Origin: Choricystis sp. odSpoLacu1
Lineage: Eukaryota; Chlorophyta; Trebouxiophyceae
Assembly (NCBI GenBank): GCA_958009055.1
Contig: OY253652.1
Coordinates: 1-64,000 of the forward strand
Direction: 5' to 3'
DNA length: 64,000 nucleotides
Below the pieces are notes generated by a model. The model was given only the letters and a program-made list of their open reading frames with translations, did not search any database and was not told the DNA's origin. Both the position numbers and the translations under genes were made by a program. Positions within the stretch are counted from its first letter, which is position 1. The number at the start of each line of letters is the position of its first letter. Positions 51,744-63,451 of the stretch are shown piece by piece.

Positions 51744-53408
51744 ATGCCGGACGACGTGGAACAGATCAATGCCAATCCCCGCCAAGACGCGGGTGCGTGG
51801 GTGCAGAGGGGAGAGAGAGGCGGCCCAAAACCCGGTGCAACATTTTTTCGGCCATTCGACTCGGTCGGGCGGGGACCGCGCCACACCGCACCCACCTCGC
51901 CCACACACGCACACGGCCTCCTCGATGTGGGATCAGCACGTTTGCGGGCGTGCGTGTGGGAGTGGCGCAAGGCTGGGGCGTGAAAGGCGGGGGGGACCGT
52001 TGCGTCGCATCATCGCGAAGGGCCGCCGATGCGTGTCGTTTTCTGTTTGTTCGGCTGCCAGCGACCCTTGGCCCCCACGCAGCGCAGACAAAACAAGAGC
52101 ATTGCGCAGTCTGACAGTGACAGGCGGGTTGCGCGAGCAGAGAGAAGCACCCTACAAAAAACACCGCCAACCCTCCCCCTCCTCTCCTCCCCTCCCCCAA
52201 AGCCGCCGCCGCCGCCCGCCTGCTCGGCGGCGCGGCCGGCGCCCCCGGCCTCGTGGAAGCCATCCAAGCCCGCCTCGACACCCTGGTGGGGCGGCCCTCG
52301 GGCTTTGTGGACACGCTCCCCCGCGCCGTGCGCGCGCGCGTGCGCTTCCTGCAAGCCCTCCAGTCTCAATATGACGAACTGGAGGAAGAGTACAAGCAGG
52401 AGCTGGATGAGTTGGACCGCAAGTATGACGCGCTGTATGGTGAGAGTGGGGTGTTGTGGGTGGGTGAGGGTTGAGAAAGAGAGAGAGAGAGACAAAAAAC
52501 CGACACACACACACAAACACAACTCCACAGCCCCCCTCTTCGCCAAGCGCGCCGCCGTCGTCAAAGGTCAGGAAGACGCCCCCCCCGACGTCGTGGAGGC
52601 CACCCCCCCCGGCGACGGCGACGGCGACGCGGGCGCCGTTCCCCCGGGCGTCCCCAGTTTCTGGGCGGGCGCCCTGCGCGCCCACGACCTGCTGGGCAAC
52701 CAGATCACCGAGAAAGATGAAGAAGTGTTGGCCCTCCTGATTGACGTGCGGTGCGAGGAGCTGGACGGGAAGAAGGAGGGGGAGGGTGAAGCGACCGCTG
52801 ACGATGAGGACGACGAGTCTCCGCACGGTTTCCGCATCACTTTCGAGTTCGAGCCCAACGACTTTTTCGAGGGTACCCTCCTCACCATGACCTACCACAT
52901 GGACCCCGAGGACGACGGCATGCTGGAGCGGGTGGAAGGGACGCGCATCCCCTGGAAACCGGGGAAAGATGTGACTGTCAAGCGGCTGAAGCGTAAGCCC
53001 AAGCCCGGGCGCGGCGGCCGCGGCGCCGCGTCGGCGGCGCCCCAGTACAAGATCGAACCCGTGGACTCGTTCTTCCACTGGTTTGCGCCGCCTGCTGTGC
53101 CCGACGACGGGGATGACGCGTCGGATGACGAGGTGGAGGCGTTGCAGGCAGCTTTGGAGGAAAGCTTTGAAATCGCGGAAGCCCTGCGCGACGAAGTCGT
53201 CCCCAACGCCGTCTCCTTCTACACGGGGGACGCTGTGGCGGTGAGCGACGACGAAGACGAGGAGGACGATGATGAGGATGATGACGATGAATCGCACTCG
53301 GACGACGACGACGATGACGACGACGGCGCTGCCGCCGGGAAGAAGAAGGCGCCCGCGCCCCCCACCGACGCGGCGGGCGACAAGCCGGCCGAGTGCAAGC
53401 AGCAGTGA
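51744..53408 (+). CDS. NAP1: Nucleosome assembly protein 1 (NAP1) with CKQQ tail
   Basis: Three exons (51744-51792, 52203-52439, 52531-53408), 387 residues. Order of features: short acidic N-terminus, dimerisation helix (RVRFLQALQSQYDELEEEYK), accessory domain, then GALRAHDLLGNQITEKDEEVL, DVRCEELDG, RITFEFEPNDFFEGTLLTMT and PVDSFFHWFAPPAVPDDGD. An acidic C-terminal tail (EDEEDDDEDDDDESHSDDDD) follows. NAP1 chaperones H2A-H2B. The last residues are AECKQQ. A C-terminal CKQQ box is the farnesylation site known in plant and animal NAP1 proteins. The first exon is only 16 codons. The histone genes it would serve lie 14 kb away. Confidence 0.95.
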
Positions 53409-53515
53409 GAGAGAGGGCGAGAGGGAAGGGAGAGGTGTTTGTGTTGGGACAAAACAAACAAAAAATTTTGTTTTTAATCAAAACGGAAAAACAAAACAAC
53501 ACTTCTTTCTCTCTC

Positions 53516-54953
53516 TCACACCCTCAAAACCTGGCACCTGCTGCCAAACGCGACCGCCACCCAGTCCGGGGCGGCCGCACTCCACTCCAGCCCCACGACG
53601 GGGGCGCCCGCCGAGTAGGCGAGGATGGGGTCGAGGCTGCCCGACGCGCCGCCACTGCCGCCACCACTGCCGCCACTGCCGCCGCCACCGCTGCGCGAGC
53701 CCAGGGCGCTCAAGTCCCAGATGAGGGCTTGTGCATCATCCCCTGCCGTGCACATGTGGCACGAGGAGTGAGGGGCCCAGGCGAGAGCATTGGCAGCACC
53801 GTTGTGGCGCGCCAGCTCGGCAACAGGCGCGGCAGGAAACCGAATGTCCAGCACAGCCACCGCGGGCGAATCCGCCGCAGTCACAGCCATGTAGCGTGGG
53901 TCCTGCTTGTTCCAGGCGAGGCGGAGCAGGGGGGTGGAGGGGGTGGCGTGTTCATACACGATGGTGGAGTGGTCTCGGTCGCGCAGGTCAAACACGCGGA
54001 CTGAGCCATCGGCCGAGGCAGACGCAAAGACGGCGACGCCGCCCCAGGCGATGTCATAGACTTCGCGATCGTGAGCGATGAGCTGATGGAGGGGTGGGTG
54101 GGGTGGGTGGTGGTGTTTTCTTTCTCTCTCTCTCTCTCTTTCTCTCCCACCCTCTCTCTCCTCTCTCATACCTGCATATCCACCACCCCTTTCTCCACAT
54201 CCCAAATGGTGCACGTGGTGTCGATGGAGGCAGTGCCGATGCGGCGCGGGTTGGCATCGTTCCAGTCGAGGGAGGTGAGCGGGGCGCAATAGTCCGACCC
54301 GCCGCCGCCGCTGCCACCGCCTCCCGCGCCCCCGCACGACAGCGCGGCGGCCAGCGTGGTGGTGGTACCAGCTGCGTTGGCATCACCACCACCCTCATCC
54401 TCGCCCGCCACGCGCCACAGGCGCAGCACATCGCCCGCAGACGCGAGCAGGTCAGTTGCGGTGCCGCCCCCCCTGTTGGGCGTGAACGCGAGGCGGGTGG
54501 GGGGGTAGGGGTGGACCACGCCCGCGCGCGGGGAGGAGGCCAGGTCGCCCGCGCCGTCGCCGACTGGGTGTGTGTGTTGTGTGTGTGGGGGGGGGGGGAG
54601 AAGGGTGTGTGTGAGCGACAACACCGTCTCTCTCTCTCTCTCTTTCTCTCCCCCCTCTTTTCTCCCCCCACAACAACACTACTCACGCGACACGATGTCG
54701 ATGCGGTTGCCATAGTCCTCGATGAAGGAGCCCACCGCCAGGCGGAAGGGTGTGTCGGGCCGGTTCTGTGAAAGTGTGTGTGGCAAGGTGGGGCGTCGAC
54801 CCTTTTCCGCCAGCCGCGCTCTCCCCCCCATCCCTCTCTCTCCCGTCCCCCTCCCCACACACTCACACTCCAGGCCAGCGCAAACACGGGGTGTGGCGCC
54901 TCCCACGTGTAGATTTCGTCCCGGCGGGCGTCGCCGCCGCCGTTGGCTGCCAT
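53516..54953 (-). CDS. WD40 protein, DCAF7/TTG1/LWD1-like
   Basis: Four exons (54867-54953, 54687-54765, 54172-54563, 53516-54082) give 374 residues. The start [16 protein letters not shown] and then [20 protein letters not shown] and RIDIVS are the hallmark N-terminus of the DCAF7/AN11/TTG1/LWD1 subfamily. WD blades follow: [79 protein letters not shown] and [20 protein letters not shown]. The family scaffolds transcription factors and kinases and in plants acts in epidermal fate and the circadian clock. Two Gly/Ser-rich insertions ([14 protein letters not shown] and [15 protein letters not shown]) sit in loops. Splice phases all match. Confidence 0.92.
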
Positions 54954-55219
54954 GCCGGTGGGGGGAGAGCGGGTGAAATGGGGGGTGGACGCAGGCGCGT
55001 GGGAGCGCCACTCGCACGAACAGCGCGGTCACACGCCTCGCTGTGTGCCAGCAGCTTTGAAGCGTCGTGCACAGGCTTGGCACAGGCCACCGTGTGGGAG
55101 CGCGAGCGCGGAGGGAGAGGGCGCCACCCCGAGAGACGCGACAAAAAGCACCGTAAAGTGAAACGCCCCTTTTCCGCTCGACCCACCGATTGATCCCCCC
55201 CACACACACAAAAAAAATC

Positions 55220-56707
55220 ATGCGCCGCGTCCTGCACGTCCCCGCCTTTGGCGAGGAGGGCGACGTCGCGTACGCAGACTCGGAGACCGATGCGATCGCC
55301 CCGGCCGCTGCAGCGACCCCCGTCCCCCCGACCGCTCGCACCCGCCTCCCGCCCACCGGCCCGCCCCCGCCCAAACCTTCGCTGTGGTCCATCCTGAAAC
55401 GCGTGGCGGGGGCGCCCGCGGGCACGTCCCTCATCGACCTGCCCCTGCCCGTGTCGTTGTGCGAGCCGCTGACTGAAGTGCAGCGTCGGTGTGAGATTGT
55501 CATGACCGGAGCCCCCCTCCTCGACCGCGCGGCCGCCGCTGCCCGCGGCTCGGTCGACCGCGCCCTGGCGCTGGCGGCGTACGTGGTGACCACGTACTCT
55601 GTGACGACGCGGACAACCAAGTGTCTGCCGCCACTGCTGGGGGAGACGTGCGAGTGGGGAGGGACGCGTGGGGACACCAATGACGATCCATCGCCCTCCA
55701 CTTTCCCCTACACGTTTCTCGTGGAGATGACGCTCTCCGACAAGCGGGTGGGCGCCGTGGCCTCCGCCTGGGCCGGCGCGGGCCGCGGCTGGCGGTGCGC
55801 GGGGGACGACTCGCCGCGCGTCGCGCTGAAAGGGGCGGGCCTCGAGTTTGATCCGGGGTGGCGGGACCGGGTGGAGTTTGAGGATGGCGACGTGTACGAG
55901 TGGGGACGGGTAAGAGAGGAAGGGAGGGGAGGGAGGGGAGGGAGGGATGGTGAAGCCGCCTCTCTCTCCTCACTCAACCCCCGCCCACACACACCTTCCA
56001 CCCATCAGGCCAAACCCACCCTGGTCGGCCTCGTGTCCGGCCGCAACGCGGTGTCCTACAGCGGCCGCGTCGTCATTGCCCCCGCGCCTGATGCGCGCCC
56101 GTCGACTGACGCGCCGCCGTCTTTAACCGCTGTCCTCGCTTTCCAGGCTCCCTCCGTCATGGCCGCTTTGAAAGGCGGTGACTCCGTGCCACACGGCGTG
56201 ACCGGGTGGCTGGAGCATGCATCCGGCCGGCGGGTGGAGGGCGTGACTCTTGTGGGCGACTGGTCCTCCTTCCTGTTTGCCCGGGGAGGTAGCGACGGCG
56301 CCGGCCCCGACCGCGAGCTGTGGCGCGCGACGCCTGTTGCTCCAGGCGCACCATTCGACCTGAGCGGCGTGGCGGCCGCGCTGAATGATGGTCGTGTCGT
56401 GGCGGCGCCGGGGGTTGGCGCCTTGCCCCCCACCGACTCGCGCCGCCGTCCCGACGTCGTGGCCCTGGAAGCTGGCGACTGGGACACCGCCCAAACCTCC
56501 CTGGACACGCTGCAAGCTGCCGACGCCGCGCGCGCGCGGCGGGGAGACCACACGGCAGCCTGGTTTCGACCCGTGGCGCCCCGCGCGCCCGACCGCGGGG
56601 GCGGCGGCGGCGGGGACGCGGCCCGGGGGCCGCTGCGGTGGGAGTGCACGGGCGAGTACTGGGGGTGCCGAGAGCGTGGGGACTGGGGGCGGTGCGCGGC
56701 GTTGTGA
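55220..56707 (+). CDS. Oxysterol-binding-protein-related protein (ORP), divergent
   Basis: Two exons (55220-55909, 56009-56707) if the 99-bp GTAAGA...ATCAG segment is spliced; it is a multiple of three without stops, so retention would also be readable. 462 residues, a single OSBP lipid-transfer domain with no PH domain or FFAT motif seen. Motifs: LWSILKRVAGAPAG and LPLPVSLCEPLTEVQRRCEI, then TKCLPPLLGETCEW, and VYEWGRAKPTLVGLVSGRN. The family fingerprint EQVSHHPP, whose histidines bind PI4P, is absent: in its place the sequence reads TFLVEMTLSDKRVGAVA. ORPs move sterols or phospholipids between membranes against PI4P. This copy may not use PI4P, or is a degenerate ORP. Confidence 0.85.
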   Translation: MRRVLHVPAFGEEGDVAYADSETDAIAPAAAATPVPPTARTRLPPTGPPPPKPSLWSILKRVAGAPAGTSLIDLPLPVSLCEPLTEVQRRCEIVMTGAPLLDRAAAAARGSVDRALALAAYVVTTYSVTTRTTKCLPPLLGETCEWGGTRGDTNDDPSPSTFPYTFLVEMTLSDKRVGAVASAWAGAGRGWRCAGDDSPRVALKGAGLEFDPGWRDRVEFEDGDVYEWGRVREEGRGGRGGRDGEAASLSSLNPRPHTPSTHQAKPTLVGLVSGRNAVSYSGRVVIAPAPDARPSTDAPPSLTAVLAFQAPSVMAALKGGDSVPHGVTGWLEHASGRRVEGVTLVGDWSSFLFARGGSDGAGPDRELWRATPVAPGAPFDLSGVAAALNDGRVVAAPGVGALPPTDSRRRPDVVALEAGDWDTAQTSLDTLQAADAARARRGDHTAAWFRPVAPRAPDRGGGGGGDAARGPLRWECTGEYWGCRERGDWGRCAAL

Positions 56708-56764
56708 TGGTGAACCAATGGTTTTCGTTTGTGTCTGGCTCTCCACACGCACACACACCCACCA

Positions 56765-57667
56765 TCAAAACCTCTCCACCTGTGCGGCCGCCCTCCTGTC
56801 CAGCCCCTCGTTTTGTTCCCGCACGCACGCGCTCCTGGACGCGGGCGTGGGCTGGGCCCTGCACCGCGTCACTTCACCCAGGGACGACACGATGGCGCCG
56901 CCCGCTGATTGGACAGCGGACGCAGCAGACGCCGCTGCCGCGGCAGCAGCTCGTGCGGGGGCGGTGGCAGTGTCTGCAGCCGCGCCCGCGCGGTCGGCCA
57001 GGGCGTCGGTGATGGAGGTGACGCCGCGGCGGACAGCGGTGGATGCAGCACTCGCAGCCGACGCCGCCTCCACCACGGGCGCCGGCAGGGCGGGCCTCAG
57101 CGCGGGCGGCAGCTTGGGCACGCCAATCAGCAGGGCGGCGACGGCGGCGGTTAATAATAAGTAGGGGGAGAGGGCAAGTGCCGTGCCACCAAGGAGAATC
57201 GCCGACGTGGCAACAGGATGTGCCGCCACAAAGCCTGCAACCGTGGTAGCAACAGACCAGGCGGTGGAAGGTGAAGCCGCGATCGTTAGCAAGGCGCCGA
57301 CCACCACGAACGGCGCAACGATGCGGAGTGTGACGGCCTTGACAAGGCGAGGAACGCCGAGTGTTGCAGCGACAGCAGCCACTGCCGCAGCGACTGGATG
57401 GTGCAACAAAAAGTCCAGCACCGTGAGCGCGGTGGGCAGGGTGGCCAACGTGTCGGTGGGTGGGTGGTGCAGCGTGTGGACCGCGTCAGAGGATGACGAG
57501 GTGAAGAAGAGGGTCGAGACAAGGTCGGACAGTGCGGACGCGGACGCGCTGTCAGGGGGCAGAGCGGCCGGCGGACGAGTGCCCCGACGCCGAGCAACGG
57601 CAGTACTGCATTGCTGGTGTGTCGCTGGTGGTGGCCGGGCGAGACGGCGAAAGGCGGGGGGCCGCAT
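56765..57667 (-). CDS. Membrane protein, possibly plastid, unknown
   Basis: 300 residues. ATG at 57667 gives an arginine/alanine-rich leader (MRPPAFRRLARPPPATHQ) like a transit peptide. The middle has four hydrophobic segments ([73 protein letters not shown]), then an amphipathic alanine-rich tail. It resembles small plastid-envelope or thylakoid proteins but no specific family is recognised. The frame is longer upstream (to 57871) with low-complexity sequence. It ends 58 bp from the ORP stop, convergent. Confidence 0.5.
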   Translation of the reverse strand: MRPPAFRRLARPPPATHQQCSTAVARRRGTRPPAALPPDSASASALSDLVSTLFFTSSSSDAVHTLHHPPTDTLATLPTALTVLDFLLHHPVAAAVAAVAATLGVPRLVKAVTLRIVAPFVVVGALLTIAASPSTAWSVATTVAGFVAAHPVATSAILLGGTALALSPYLLLTAAVAALLIGVPKLPPALRPALPAPVVEAASAASAASTAVRRGVTSITDALADRAGAAADTATAPARAAAAAAASAASAVQSAGGAIVSSLGEVTRCRAQPTPASRSACVREQNEGLDRRAAAQVERF

Positions 57668-57813
57668 GGGGCAGGGACAGGGCAGTCGGCAAGACGGGTG
57701 TGGGTCGAAACAATTGGTCAAAACACTTTTTCTGTTCTGCACGCCCCGCGCCGCGGGCTCTCTCACCGGAGGGCTGCACCACCCGTGCGTGGTGGTGCAC
57801 CCCCCTGGTCCAA

Positions 57814-60617
57814 ATGACGGACCCCAGTGGTGAGCAGCCGGGGGCGCCAGACAAGGCAGATGGGTGGCCACTAACGCCGGTCCCTATGTCGACCAACCCT
57901 CCCTCTCTCCACGCACACACAGGCCACGACGGCGCCCCACCCAACCCGCGCTCCAAACTCACGCTGCAAGCTGCGTCCGGTGCCGCCGTCGACAGCCTGC
58001 TCGCGCGCGCGGGGCGCCGCCGCCGCGGCACAGGCGTGGGCGCTGTGTCGGCGGCCGCGACGGCAGCTGCTGCCGCGTCAGGCACGCTGCCGCCACCTCG
58101 CGCCAGCGACGTGGCGGGCACGTGTGGCGCGCCCGCCCTGACGGCAGACGCGGCCCGCGACGCGGAGGGGGGGCGAATGATGGAGACGGATGAGGCACTG
58201 CCTGCCGCCACCACCACCGCCACCATCACCACCGCATCCGACGACGATGAAGAGTGGGAGGACGCCGAAGAAGCAGGCGTGTGCATTGTGCCCGCCCACG
58301 GCGCGGCGCCCGCGTTTGGGGCAGACGCGCCGCTGCCGCAACCGCCGCCAGTCGACGTAGACCCGCCTCCCTCCGTCGACCCCCGCACAGCCCAGCGAGC
58401 CCAGGCCGCCGCCCGCGAGGTGGAGCGCTTCTTTCGGGGCATCGCTCGCATCACGTCGCGCACCGGGGTGCTGGCATCGTTGGCGCGGGGCGGCGCGTTT
58501 GACTCTGCAGCAGACGCGCCCACGGTGTGCGCTGCGGCGCTCTCCCTGCTGCCGGCGGACGCGGCGGCTAGGCTGGCACCAACCGCGTCTGGCGTGCGCC
58601 TCGCCGGCGTGCGCGCCATTGCATCCGCGTGGGCGGCCGCGGTGAGCGGCGCGGCATGGCCGCCGCCGCCGCTGCCGCTGGCGGTCGCGCGCTCCTGCGT
58701 CTCTCTGCCCGACGAAGCGGAGGCCGCTCTGCTGGCTGCCGCCGGCCGTGCCTCCGCCACGGGCGAAGAGAACGCGGCCCTGCTGGCGGCCGCGCTGCGG
58801 GCGACGGGCGCGACGGCACGGATCGTGGTCGCGCTGGCCGACCCGCCCCCCGCGCGCGCGCCTCCTGTTGCCACCACCGGCGCCCGCCGGGCTGCTGGGA
58901 CGGCCGACGCGCCGACTCGCAAACCACCGCCGCCCCCCAAACGGCCAGCCACGGGGCGGGCAGGTGGGAGCGGGCGGAAGGCTGCGCCCCGGCCCGACGC
59001 GCCACCGCCCACCACCAACAAAGGCGACGCCGAGCTGGCCGCCCAGCTGCGCATGGCGAAAGAAGCCACGGGGGCGGCTGCGACAGCGGCATCGGATGCA
59101 GCCATCGCCGCCCAGCGCCGCCGCCTGGCCGCGCTAGCGGACGCAGCGGGCGTGCCCCTGCCCGCGCCCCCGCCGCAGCGCCAGGGCGCCGCCAACCCGG
59201 CCGCCGCCCCAGGCGCCGTGTGGGCGCGGGACGCGGCCGCCCGCGCCCCCGCCTCTCCCTGGGTGGCGGGCGCGTGGGTGGAGGTGATGGTGGACTGCAA
59301 TGCTGACGGCGCACTGCCGCCGCCGCCACCACCCCGCACCGGCCGCCACCGGTCCCCCACCCCGCCCCAACCCTCGCGCTGGGTGCACGTGGACCCAGTC
59401 ACTGGCGCAGTCGACGCGCCCGAGCTGGCCCCGCTGCCGGTGCGCGGCGCGCGCGGCGCGCGCGGCAGGCTGCCGCCCCCCCGCATTGTCGCCGTCTCGG
59501 CCGGTGGCGCCATCGACGACGTCGCCCCGCGCTACGGTGTGCCGCCCACGCGGCCGCCACCTGCCCGGTCCCCCCTGGCCGACGATTGTGGCGTGGTGGG
59601 GGGCGACGCTGGCCGCGCTGGCGCCGCGGACTGCGCGCGCGCCACACGCCGCTGCCGCCGCTGCAGACGCAGACGTTGCCGCCGCCACCGCTGCGGCCGC
59701 GGCCGCCGCCACGGGCCACTCCCACCACCGTGGACGGGTTTCGGGGGCACGCCACCCTGGTGCTGGCTCGGCTTTTGGGAAAGTATCAGGGTGTGCCCGC
59801 GGGCGCCTCTCCCGCCGGCCTGCACCGCGGCGAACCCTTTTGGCGGAGGACGGATGTGGGTGACCTGCTCTCAGTCGCTGGGTGGCGGCGCCGGGGGCGC
59901 GTGGTGCGGGAAGAGGAGGTGGAGACGCCCGCGAAGCGGGTGCCGCTACGCGGCAGAAAAGCGCCGAAAAAAGGCAAAAAAAACCGCCTCCTCTTCTCGC
60001 CCTGGCTCCGCGTCTACAGCTGCTGGTGAGGATGACGACGACGATCCAGGCTCCCTGAGCGAGGGCGAGTGGACGGCCGTCCCCGTCGGCGGCGACGGGT
60101 CGACCGCGCCGCCACCCCTCACGCTCGCGCTCTACGGCCCCCTGGCAAACAGACGCCGCGCCCCTGCCCGACGTCGCCACCGGCCGCGTGCCCGGGCGCA
60201 ACGAGTATGGCACGATTGACGCGCCTCCCTTTGCGTCCTGTCCTGCCTCCCGGCACCGGCCCACGAGTGCGCGGGCGCGCGCCGCGGCCGCCGCCGCGCG
60301 CGCGCTGGGCGTGGACGCCGCCCCCGCCTGCATCGGCTTCGGCGGCAACCGGCGCTCCGGGCCGTCGCCCCGTGCTGGATGGCGTGGTCTTGCTGGCCGA
60401 GCACGCGGCTGCTGTCGCCGCGGTGGCAGACGAGGCCAACGCGCGCGCCGACGCCGCGGCGGACGCCAAAGATCGGGACGTCGCGACCCGGGCGTGGAGG
60501 CGGTTGCTGCACGCCGCGCTGGCGCGGGTGCGGCTGGGGCAGGAGCATGGGGAGGAGGGCGGAGGGCCCAAGCCCCAGGCGCAGGGTGGCGCAGGCCGGG
60601 ACGTCGAGATGATTTGA
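57814..60617 (+). CDS. XPC/Rad4 DNA-damage recognition protein, several frame breaks
   Basis: Start ATG 57814. The N-terminal half in one frame includes VERFFRGIARITSRTGVLAS and a transglutaminase-like region (GENAALLAAALRATGATARI, WVEVMVDCNADG, WVHVDPVTGAVDAPEL, DDVAPRY). After about 59570 the family sequence continues but hops frame: WPTIVAWWGATLAAL, HTPLPPLQTQTLPP, TTVDGFRGHATLVLARLLGK and LHRGEPFWRRTDVGDLLSV with WRRRGRVV (BHD1/2). Then come LYGPWQTDAAPLPDV, VPGRNEYGT and ACIGFGG (BHD3), then PVLDGVVLLAEHAAAVAAV. These are exactly the XPC order. At least five single-base frame changes (near 59571, 59640, 59978, 60133, 60357) fall in C, A or CG runs. XPC starts global nucleotide-excision repair. 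It is either an intact gene with sequence errors or a decaying one. Confidence 0.85.
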
Positions 60618-60818
60618 TGAGGAAGCAAGGAGGAGGGATTATTCTGTGTGTGTGTTTCGTTTAGATGCTTTGTTTTGTGTTAGTGCGCACTCTCTGCTTT
60701 GTGTCTGAATGATTTGTGTGGGAGCGTTTGGGCGGGAGGGAGTGGGAGCGACGAGAGAGAGCATGGACGGTCGGTTTCTCGAAACAAAAACACAACTTTT
60801 TAATTTCTCTCTACACTC

Positions 60819-63451
60819 ATGACCGCCCACATCGACGTTGCCGCCTTCAGCGACGACGAGTTCGATGCGCCGGCCTGGCTGAACGCGTTGTGCGAGGGGA
60901 GGGCGCCGGGCGAAAGCCTGGAAAGGTGTGTGGCGCAATGGGCGTCGATTGGATTGGGGATCGGCGGTGGACTCCTCGCGCGTCGGCACGGCCTCAACGC
61001 CAGCTGCGTGCGTGCGTGCGTGTGTGTGTGTCAGCGTGTGCACGCGGGATCGCCGTGGCGGCGCCCACCGCCACAGCAACGCAAAAAAACGCGGTTCCCC
61101 CCTTTCACCGACCCACCACCACCCTTCCCCCCCTCCGCAGCTTCTTGGCCGACGCTGAAGCCCGCCTGGCGGCCGCCATCGCCGCCGCCACGACGGCCCT
61201 GGAGGCCGACACACTGACCGTGCTGGACGCTGTGCCTTCTGCGGGAGCGGACGCAGCGTCCCTGGAGGCGGACGCCGCTGTTCTGCGCGCCGCCGCGTCG
61301 CGCGCGACTGCCCGCGTCACCGCCGCCGCCGACGCGGCACGCGGCGTCACAGGCACGCTGGCCGCCCTGGACGCGGCCGTCCGCCGGGCGGAGGCGACGG
61401 CGGCGGCGCTCGACGCGGGGGCGGGGTTGGCCGCCGCGCTCGCGTCGGCCGACACTCTGGTCGCCCGCCGCGATGCCAACGCCCTGGGGCGGGCCCTGAC
61501 CGGCATGCGGGCGGGGTTGGCGGCGGTGGGGGGGCTGCCCGAGTTTGCGGGGGGGGAGGCGAGGCTCAAGGTGGGGAGAGAGGTGTGTGTGTGTTCTGTG
61601 CAGAGTTGGGGGAGGTGCAGAGACAGAAAGGCCGACCTCCCCCCCACACACCCTCCTCCACGCACAGCTCCTCGAAGACCGTCTCGCCGCCATGGTGGAG
61701 CCCGACCTGGCGGCCGCCCTTGCCTCCCGGTCGGGTGGCGCCGCGGCGGCGGCAGCAGCCCTGCTGGCCACCGCTGGCCGCGACGACGCGCTGCCCCGCG
61801 CCTTTGCGGCCGCGCGCGCGCCCCCACCTGGCGGCCGCGTGGGACGCGTTCGACCCGGGGGCGCCCGCGGGATTCGTGGGGTGGTTGCCGACGTACTATG
61901 CGGCTGCCGCGGACGCGGTGACCGCCGACGCGCGGTGGGCGGCGGCCGCGCTGCCGGCGCGCGCGCCCGAGCTGGTCGCCGCGCTGGTCGCGGCGGTGGC
62001 CACCGCGACCGACCGCCAGTTTCGGTCGAGGCTGGCGGCTGCGCTGGCGCCACGTGAGTGGTGGTGGGGGGGGGGGGGGGGGGGGGGGCGGAGGGTGGGT
62101 GCAGGCGGGGGGGGGGGGGGCGCCAACAGCACACCCACACGCGCCCACACCCGTCCCTCCCCCCCCCTTTTCAGTCGGCGCGCGCGCCCTCGACCCCCTC
62201 CAAACCATCGCCTCCGCCACCCGCGCCCACGTCGCCACCCTGGCCCGCCTGCTGGATGGCGCGCCCCCCGCCGCTGCGGCGGCAGCGTTGGCTGCCACGG
62301 CCGCCCCGGTCGATGCAGAGGCTGTCGCTCGCTTTGGCGACCACGCGGCCGCGTCCCTGGGCGCCGCCCTGGCGGGCGCGCCGCCGCCGCCCCCTGGGGC
62401 GGCGCCCGCGGATGCGGCAGCCGCGGTGACCGGCCTGGGGGACGCGCTGGAGGCAGCGACCGCGGTCGCTGCCGCTGCGTGCGTGGAGACGACGGGCGGC
62501 GCGGCGCTCCCCACCCTCGCGGCCGTTGTCGATGCGGCCGCGTCCCGTGCCGCGGCCGACGCGGCGTCCGCGCTGCGGTCGTCTCCGCCCGTGCCAGCCT
62601 CGTCATCGGCGGGCGGGGCGGCGGCGGCGGCAGAGCTGCTGTCTGTGGCGTCAGCGGCAGAGGGCGCGGCGGCCGCGGCCGCTGCGCGCGCGGCCGCGTC
62701 GCTCAGGGCGGCGGCCGCGTCCGCGCTGCCCGCGCTGCTGGCGGCAGCAGCGTCGCCACCCGGGCCTTTATCAACCGGGTACGACACCCACGCCGCCCGC
62801 CTGCGCGCCGCCCCCGCGTCCGCCGCGGCGCTGGCCTCCCTCGCGGCCACCCCGTCCGACTGGCGCCCCACACCGACCGCCGACGCCGCCTTTGCCGACC
62901 TGGCGGACGCGGCGCGGGGGGCGGTGCGGGGCATCCTGCTGGCCGACGTGCGGCGCGCGCTGGGCGGGGTGGCGGCGTCGGCGGCGTGGACGGCGGATGG
63001 TGGGGGTGGGGGTGGGGACAGTGCTCTGGCCGGCGTCCCCTCATTCTCGGCCTACCCCCAACCCTGGGCCACCGCCGTCGGCGAAGCCCTCCTCGCTTTA
63101 CCCGCCTCCCTGGAAGCCTCCCTGGACGCCGACGCAGACGGCGCCGCGGGCGGCGCGTGGTTGGATGCCGCCGCGGCCGACGCGGCGGCGGACGTTTCCT
63201 CTGCACTCACGTCTGGCGTCACGACCCTCACCCCCACAGGCGCCGCCCAGCTGGCCGCGGACGCGGGGTACGTGGTGGGCGTGCTGCGCACGCTGGGGGC
63301 GGCGGTGCCGCCGGCGCTGGCGGGTTGGGCGGCCGCGACCGCGTGGCCAGACAGCGAGTTTGCGTCGGCCGCGGCCGCCGCGCTGGCGGCCGGCGAGCAC
63401 GAGGGCGCGGTGCGGGCGGTGGCGGCGGCACGGGGGTTGAGTCTGTGTTGA
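60819..63451 (+). CDS. COG7: Conserved oligomeric Golgi complex subunit 7 (COG7)
   Basis: Four exons (60819-60925, 61141-61570, 61668-62053, 62175-63451). Their summed length is 2200 nt, one more than a multiple of three, which fits the single extra base suspected near 61806-61816. The N-terminus IDVAAFSDDEFDAPAWLNAL is typical of COG7, followed by helices with ASLEADAAVLRAAAS, ALGRALTGMRAGLAAVGG, EARLKLLEDRLAAMVEPDL and, after the frame change in GCGCGCGCGCCCCC, HLAAAWDAFDPGAPAGFVGW. The C-terminus has FSAYPQPWATAVGEALLALP and GYVVGVLRTLG. About 732 residues. COG7 belongs to lobe B of the complex that tethers vesicles for retrograde Golgi traffic and glycosyltransferase recycling. Introns are G-rich with long G runs (62068-62089). 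Confidence 0.87.

Noticed and set aside
61105..62934. 609-residue minus-strand ORF opposite COG7
   Set aside because: Ala/Ser/Arg-rich shadow crossing COG7 introns; COG7 motifs lie on the plus strand.
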